Of a stretch of DNA of 64,000 nucleotides, positions 60,828 through 64,000 are shown in pieces. Below the pieces are notes generated by a model. That model was not told where the DNA came from. It worked only from the letters and a program-made list of their open reading frames with translations, and searched no databases. The stretch is from Ulvibacter algarum. GTDB taxonomy: Bacteria > Bacteroidota > Bacteroidia > Flavobacteriales > Flavobacteriaceae. Both the position numbers and the translations under genes were made by a program. Location: NCBI GenBank assembly GCA_947488905.1, contig CANLBJ010000001.1:682001-746000 (forward strand), in the 5' to 3' direction. Within the stretch, counting starts at the first letter, position 1. The number at the start of each line of letters is the position of its first letter.

Positions 60828-62084
60828 ATGAAACAATTAGTATTTATTATTACATTTTTATTTTTCTCGATTATTGGTTTTGGACAGTGTCCAACAAGTA
60901 ATATTACCTTATCTTCTCAGGAAGAGATAAATGCATTTGCGGTAAATTACCCAGGATGCAACCAGTTTGAAGTGAATATAACTATAAGTGGAACAGATAT
61001 TACAGATTTTTCAGGGTTGAGTCAAATTGAGTCGAATACTGGTTTTTTTAATATAATAGATAACCCTAATCTAATTTCTTTTTCAGGTTTAGGGACTATT
61101 CAATTGATAGGAGATTTTTCAGGAATATTTATACAGAACAATCCAATTTTAGAAACACTGACACCTTTTACTCAAGGAGTAGAAGATATTTCAGGTTTAG
61201 CTTTAAATAATTGTCCACTTATAGACAATCTTCAAGCATTTGAAGCTCTTACAAATGTTTATGAAGTTCAAATTATAGGGAACCAAGGATTGATAAGCCT
61301 TAGTGGATTAGAAAATATTATATCGGTTGATACTATAAATGTGTCTGACAACCCTTTTCTTGAAAGCTTGATGGGGTTAAATGGAGTTTCTGGACAAATA
61401 GGAGAGTTAATAATTCAATCTTGTAATTCACTTGAAAATTTGGAAGGATTAGAAGGAATAACTAGTGAGAATAATTTTGGAATTAATATTTTTAATAATC
61501 AAGGGTTAACCAGTTTGAGTGGATTGCAAAATATTACTACACTATCATTTTTAAATATAACTAATAATGATCAACTAGTATCATTTGATGGGTTAAATAT
61601 ATCGGATGGGATTAACGGTATTTATATCATTGGTAATGATGGTCTTACAGATATTCAGGCTTTAGCAAACGTTAACATAGATTTATTATTTGAATGTATC
61701 ATAGAATCAAATTCAAATCTTTCTATCTGTAATATGGATTCTCTTTGTAATTATCTTTCTACAGATGGAGTTGCTCTAATAGAGGGTAATGCTACTGGTT
61801 GTGCTACTGTAAATGAAGTTAAAATAGCTTGTGGGATATTGTCTATGTCTGAAAATTTATTAACTACTATTTTGGCATACCCTAACCCTGTTTCTGAAAT
61901 ATTAACCATCGAAACTACAAATACTTTAAATTATAATAACGCTAAAGTGAGAACCATTCTAGGAGAAATAATTCTTGAAACTACAGTTAATCAAATTGAT
62001 TTTAGCAAAATTTCATCAGGCATATATTTTGTCGAAGTCACAACAAACGAAGGAACGATTACTAAGAAAATAGTTAAAAAGTAA
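60828..62084 (+). CDS. Secreted leucine-rich/receptor-L-like protein with T9SS domain
   Basis: A 418-residue exported protein. The signal peptide ends at GFGQ; then comes a solenoid of ~10 repeats of about 25 residues with pattern SLSGLENI-x-N-x-L (ISGTDITDFSGLSQIESNT, ISLSGLENIISVDTINVSDN, LTSLSGLQNITTLSFLNITN). The end is a T9SS type A domain (YPNPVSEILTIETTN ... GTITKKIVKK). The solenoid resembles receptor L domains and likely mediates binding at the surface. The ligand is unknown. The gap to obgE is 27 bp. Confidence 0.82.
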   Translation: MKQLVFIITFLFFSIIGFGQCPTSNITLSSQEEINAFAVNYPGCNQFEVNITISGTDITDFSGLSQIESNTGFFNIIDNPNLISFSGLGTIQLIGDFSGIFIQNNPILETLTPFTQGVEDISGLALNNCPLIDNLQAFEALTNVYEVQIIGNQGLISLSGLENIISVDTINVSDNPFLESLMGLNGVSGQIGELIIQSCNSLENLEGLEGITSENNFGINIFNNQGLTSLSGLQNITTLSFLNITNNDQLVSFDGLNISDGINGIYIIGNDGLTDIQALANVNIDLLFECIIESNSNLSICNMDSLCNYLSTDGVALIEGNATGCATVNEVKIACGILSMSENLLTTILAYPNPVSEILTIETTNTLNYNNAKVRTILGEIILETTVNQIDFSKISSGIYFVEVTTNEGTITKKIVKK

Positions 62085-62130
62085 CATGCTTTCATGGCGT
62101 ACTTTTTGATTCAATAATGAAAAATTTACT

Positions 62131-62652
62131 ATGAAATATTTCTTGTTAAGTTCAATTTGCTTGTTGCTAATTTCTTGTGGGTCTACAGTAGCTGTAGATT
62201 ATGAAAAGAATACAGACTGGGAGCAGTATAAAACATACCAGTTCTATCGTGAGATGAATTCTAATCTAAATGAGTTAGATGAAAAGCGTGTAGTAAAGGC
62301 TATAGACAGCACTTTAAAAATTAAAGGTTTTCAGCGCACAGATTACAATACGTATTGGGTTGCATTTTTTGTAGAAGAAACACTTTCTAATTCTAGAAAT
62401 ACTATAGGTGTAGGCTTAGGAACTGGTGGTAGAGGAGTAAGTGTAGGTGGTGGTATTGGTATCCCAATAGGAGGGAAAGTGATTAATCAAAAAATGACCA
62501 TTGAGGTGAGAGAGGGGCAACCTAATGGCAAACTAGTATGGCAAGCTGTCTATGATGGCGAACTCAAAGAAAAAGCAAAGCCAAAACAGAAAGAAGCTTA
62601 TTACAATAAAATCATCCCTATGATGCTTAAAGATTTCCCGCCAGAAAAGTAG
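62131..62652 (+). CDS. DUF4136 lipoprotein
   Basis: A 173-residue lipoprotein with lipobox LISC (Cys16) and the DUF4136 pattern: DYEKNTDWEQYKTYQFY, KRVVKAIDSTLKIKGFQRT and a glycine-rich loop (GVGLGTGGRGVSVGGG), then KLVWQAVYDG and a C-terminal helix ending in FPPEK. The function of the family is unknown; members are envelope lipoproteins. It is probably monocistronic. Confidence 0.82.
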   Translation: MKYFLLSSICLLLISCGSTVAVDYEKNTDWEQYKTYQFYREMNSNLNELDEKRVVKAIDSTLKIKGFQRTDYNTYWVAFFVEETLSNSRNTIGVGLGTGGRGVSVGGGIGIPIGGKVINQKMTIEVREGQPNGKLVWQAVYDGELKEKAKPKQKEAYYNKIIPMMLKDFPPEK

Positions 62653-62824
62653 TATGCAGTGGCAGTTGCGGTATGCAGAATTTTTTAAACTATTTTATAT
62701 AACTATTGTAACATTGAGCACAGTCAAAATGCTTCAAATAGCGAATTTTCAACATTTCATAAATTGCTCACAACATTGTCTTAGACTGCATACAGACTGA
62801 CATTGTTTTTCATTTTTTTTTAAA

Positions 62825-62875
62825 CTGCAACTGCAACTGCAACTGCAACTGCAACTGCAACTGCAACTGCAACTG
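62825..62875. repeat. CTGCAA hexanucleotide tandem repeat
   Basis: Eight perfect CTGCAA units plus CTG lie 9 bp from the stop of the alpha-2-macroglobulin gene, within a 231-bp gap. Related TATGCAG/CTGCATA sequences flank it (near 62656 and 62788). Such runs change copy number by slippage. Its effect here would be on the 3' mRNA end. Confidence 0.9.
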
Positions 62876-62883
62876 TCTACTCC

Positions 62884-64000
62884 CTACTCTTCTACATTAA
62901 TCCTAACCCCTTCACTGTGACTGCTAAATTCTGGTGCATACATACTTTGTATCGTAGTAATGCCATTACTAAACGTACCAGCGTTATTCACGCGTAAATC
63001 ATACTCAAAAACGTAAATGCCTTTTCTTAAATTGTCAAAAAAGAAGTTGGTACTCGCATCTTTTGTTGCTTGATAATACCCTAATCCGTCTTGATATTTA
63101 TAAGTAGATATTACATCTATTGGCTCTAATCCTGCCGCGCGCATATCTTTCATATGTACAAAATCCATCTCACGGTCAGAACGTAATTCTATACGTACTC
63201 TCACTAAATCGCCCACTTTTAAAGCGGTAGCTTCTGTTATTTCTGAAAGCTCCTCTCCTGTAGCTGTGTTCTTTTTTAAGAATAGTTTTTTCTTTAATTG
63301 CAGTGGTGTTTCAGTAGTTGTGATTTTATCTAAATCTTCAAAATATTGCCAGTATAAACCACCCCATGCAATGCCTTCTCCTTTTTTCTCCATCGTTACG
63401 GTTGCCATCGTTTCAGCTATTTCCGAAGTATTCCAACTTGTTTTAAAATAACCAGTTCCAGCTTCTACTTTTACGTCATCCATCGTTGAAGGGTCAATCA
63501 CTTTATCGCCTACTGTTACTTTTACGGCTTCTGTCACTGATAGCCAGTCAGTGCCTTGCAATAACAATGCGTACACCGCCTCGCTAGTAGCTTTTGTAGT
63601 GCTCCATTGGTTGGTTTGCTTGTTTTTAAGTAACCATACTTTTAGGTTGTCAATAGTTGTGAGGTCTTTGTCTATTTCAGAAAACACCTCGATCATTAAT
63701 GCTTGGGTTTCTACAGGTGCTTGGTACCAGTGCCACGATGGTGTGTTGCTCTTCCAGTACATTCCTAATTCTTCACTAGTGATACTGTTCTCTTTAAGAG
63801 ATTTTGTAATCTTTTGAGCAGAGGTAGTTTTGCCGTTTCTTTGTAAAACCAAAGCAATCATTCCTTGACTGTACAGATTTCTAGCTGTCCAGTATTGTTC
63901 CATTTGTCCTAAATAATAGTTGCTAATGCGCGTTACTTCTTTGCTCTTTTTTAGCTCTGGAAAAAAGCTACGCATATATAAATACTGCGTTTGCATCCTA
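62884..64000 (-). CDS. Alpha-2-macroglobulin-family protein, C-terminal part (5' end outside window)
   Basis: The frame stays open to the window edge, so only the last ~370 residues of a large (family ~1900) protein are seen. They include alpha-toroid helices (LYSQGMIALVLQRNG, WSTTKATSEAVYALLLQG) and the bacterial MG10 domain near the end (DRHFELRSDREMD-like ELRSDREMDFVHMKDMRAA, GLEPIDVISTYKYQDG, NFFFDNLRKGIYVFEYDLRV). The family traps proteases and is often a periplasmic lipoprotein. The thioester motif is not in the visible part. Confidence 0.85.
   Translation of the reverse strand, partial: RMQTQYLYMRSFFPELKKSKEVTRISNYYLGQMEQYWTARNLYSQGMIALVLQRNGKTTSAQKITKSLKENSITSEELGMYWKSNTPSWHWYQAPVETQALMIEVFSEIDKDLTTIDNLKVWLLKNKQTNQWSTTKATSEAVYALLLQGTDWLSVTEAVKVTVGDKVIDPSTMDDVKVEAGTGYFKTSWNTSEIAETMATVTMEKKGEGIAWGGLYWQYFEDLDKITTTETPLQLKKKLFLKKNTATGEELSEITEATALKVGDLVRVRIELRSDREMDFVHMKDMRAAGLEPIDVISTYKYQDGLGYYQATKDASTNFFFDNLRKGIYVFEYDLRVNNAGTFSNGITTIQSMYAPEFSSHSEGVRINVEE

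Noticed and set aside
62825-62875. CRISPR-like array
   Set aside because: The repeats are 6 bp and directly adjacent with no spacers, and no cas genes are present. It is a simple tandem repeat.
1-64000. tRNA, rRNA, transposase or prophage genes
   Set aside because: None was recognised when reading both strands. The repeats found lack any associated transposase in the window.

Overview
The window is AT-rich chromosomal DNA of a Bacteroidota bacterium, almost certainly a (probably marine) member of the Flavobacteriaceae. The evidence is the type IX secretion genes gldJ, porU and porV in the order gldJ (minus) / porU-porV-cdd-pdhA-pdhC (plus), four proteins with T9SS C-terminal sorting domains, a SusC/SusD pair, many LSSC-type lipoproteins, and -7 promoter elements of the Bacteroidota form TAnnTTTG. 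I cannot name the genus. I found no tRNA, rRNA, CRISPR array, transposase, prophage or replication origin.

Layout. 1-3740: end of an outer-membrane barrel gene, a GH113-type glycosidase lipoprotein, a POTRA/Omp85-type barrel and a hemerythrin-like protein. 3853-19238: a long minus-strand run built around the arsenosugar-biosynthesis signature genes. Reading with transcription, it holds an AhpD/peroxidase-like protein, the radical-SAM enzyme ArsS, a divergent DUF2064 protein, SusC, SusD, a sodium/solute symporter, a cysteine-rich degenerate metallophosphoesterase, a rhodanese, a DUF2064 (TIGR04282-type) transferase, a purine-nucleoside phosphorylase, a small membrane protein, a sterol-desaturase/fatty-acid-hydroxylase protein, two DUF547 lipoproteins and a TIGR04283-type glycosyltransferase. 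19344-21752: a DUF481 barrel, a small helical protein and a secreted beta-propeller. 21753-33384: murF, gldJ, porU, porV, cdd and the pyruvate dehydrogenase E1-alpha and E2 genes. 33473-37281: an SDR, a SprT-like protein, mannose-1-phosphate guanylyltransferase and a DUF389 protein. 37431-44252: a secreted FG-GAP protein, an MlaEF-type ABC transporter, alkaline phosphatase, and a GT2/methyltransferase/KAS III-like trio. 44488-50917: gcvP, a UbiA-like membrane protein, an ECF sigma factor with a putative anti-sigma partner, and a secreted M28 peptidase. 50956-53993: a GbsR/MarR regulator and its probable target operon. 54085-64000: an M3 peptidase, purE/purK, adk, obgE, secreted or lipoprotein genes, and the 3' end of an alpha-2-macroglobulin gene.

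How the genes fit together. The arsenosugar region has the parts expected for attaching a 5'-deoxyadenosyl group to methylated arsenic (ArsS), removing adenine (a phosphorylase carrying the adenine-type Asp) and building onto the ribosyl group (two GT-A-type enzymes), with membrane and uptake proteins around them. No ArsM methyltransferase is present, so methylated arsenic would have to come from elsewhere in the genome or from outside.

Three non-gene signals stand out. The 9-mer TTTCCGAAG (or its complement) occurs 16 times, in every reading frame and on both strands, and nearly every TCCGAA hexamer in the window lies inside it. A matched pair of palindromes precedes the GbsR-type regulator and its neighbouring operon. 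Several families of intergenic inverted repeats occur, including one embedded in the coding sequence of pdhC.
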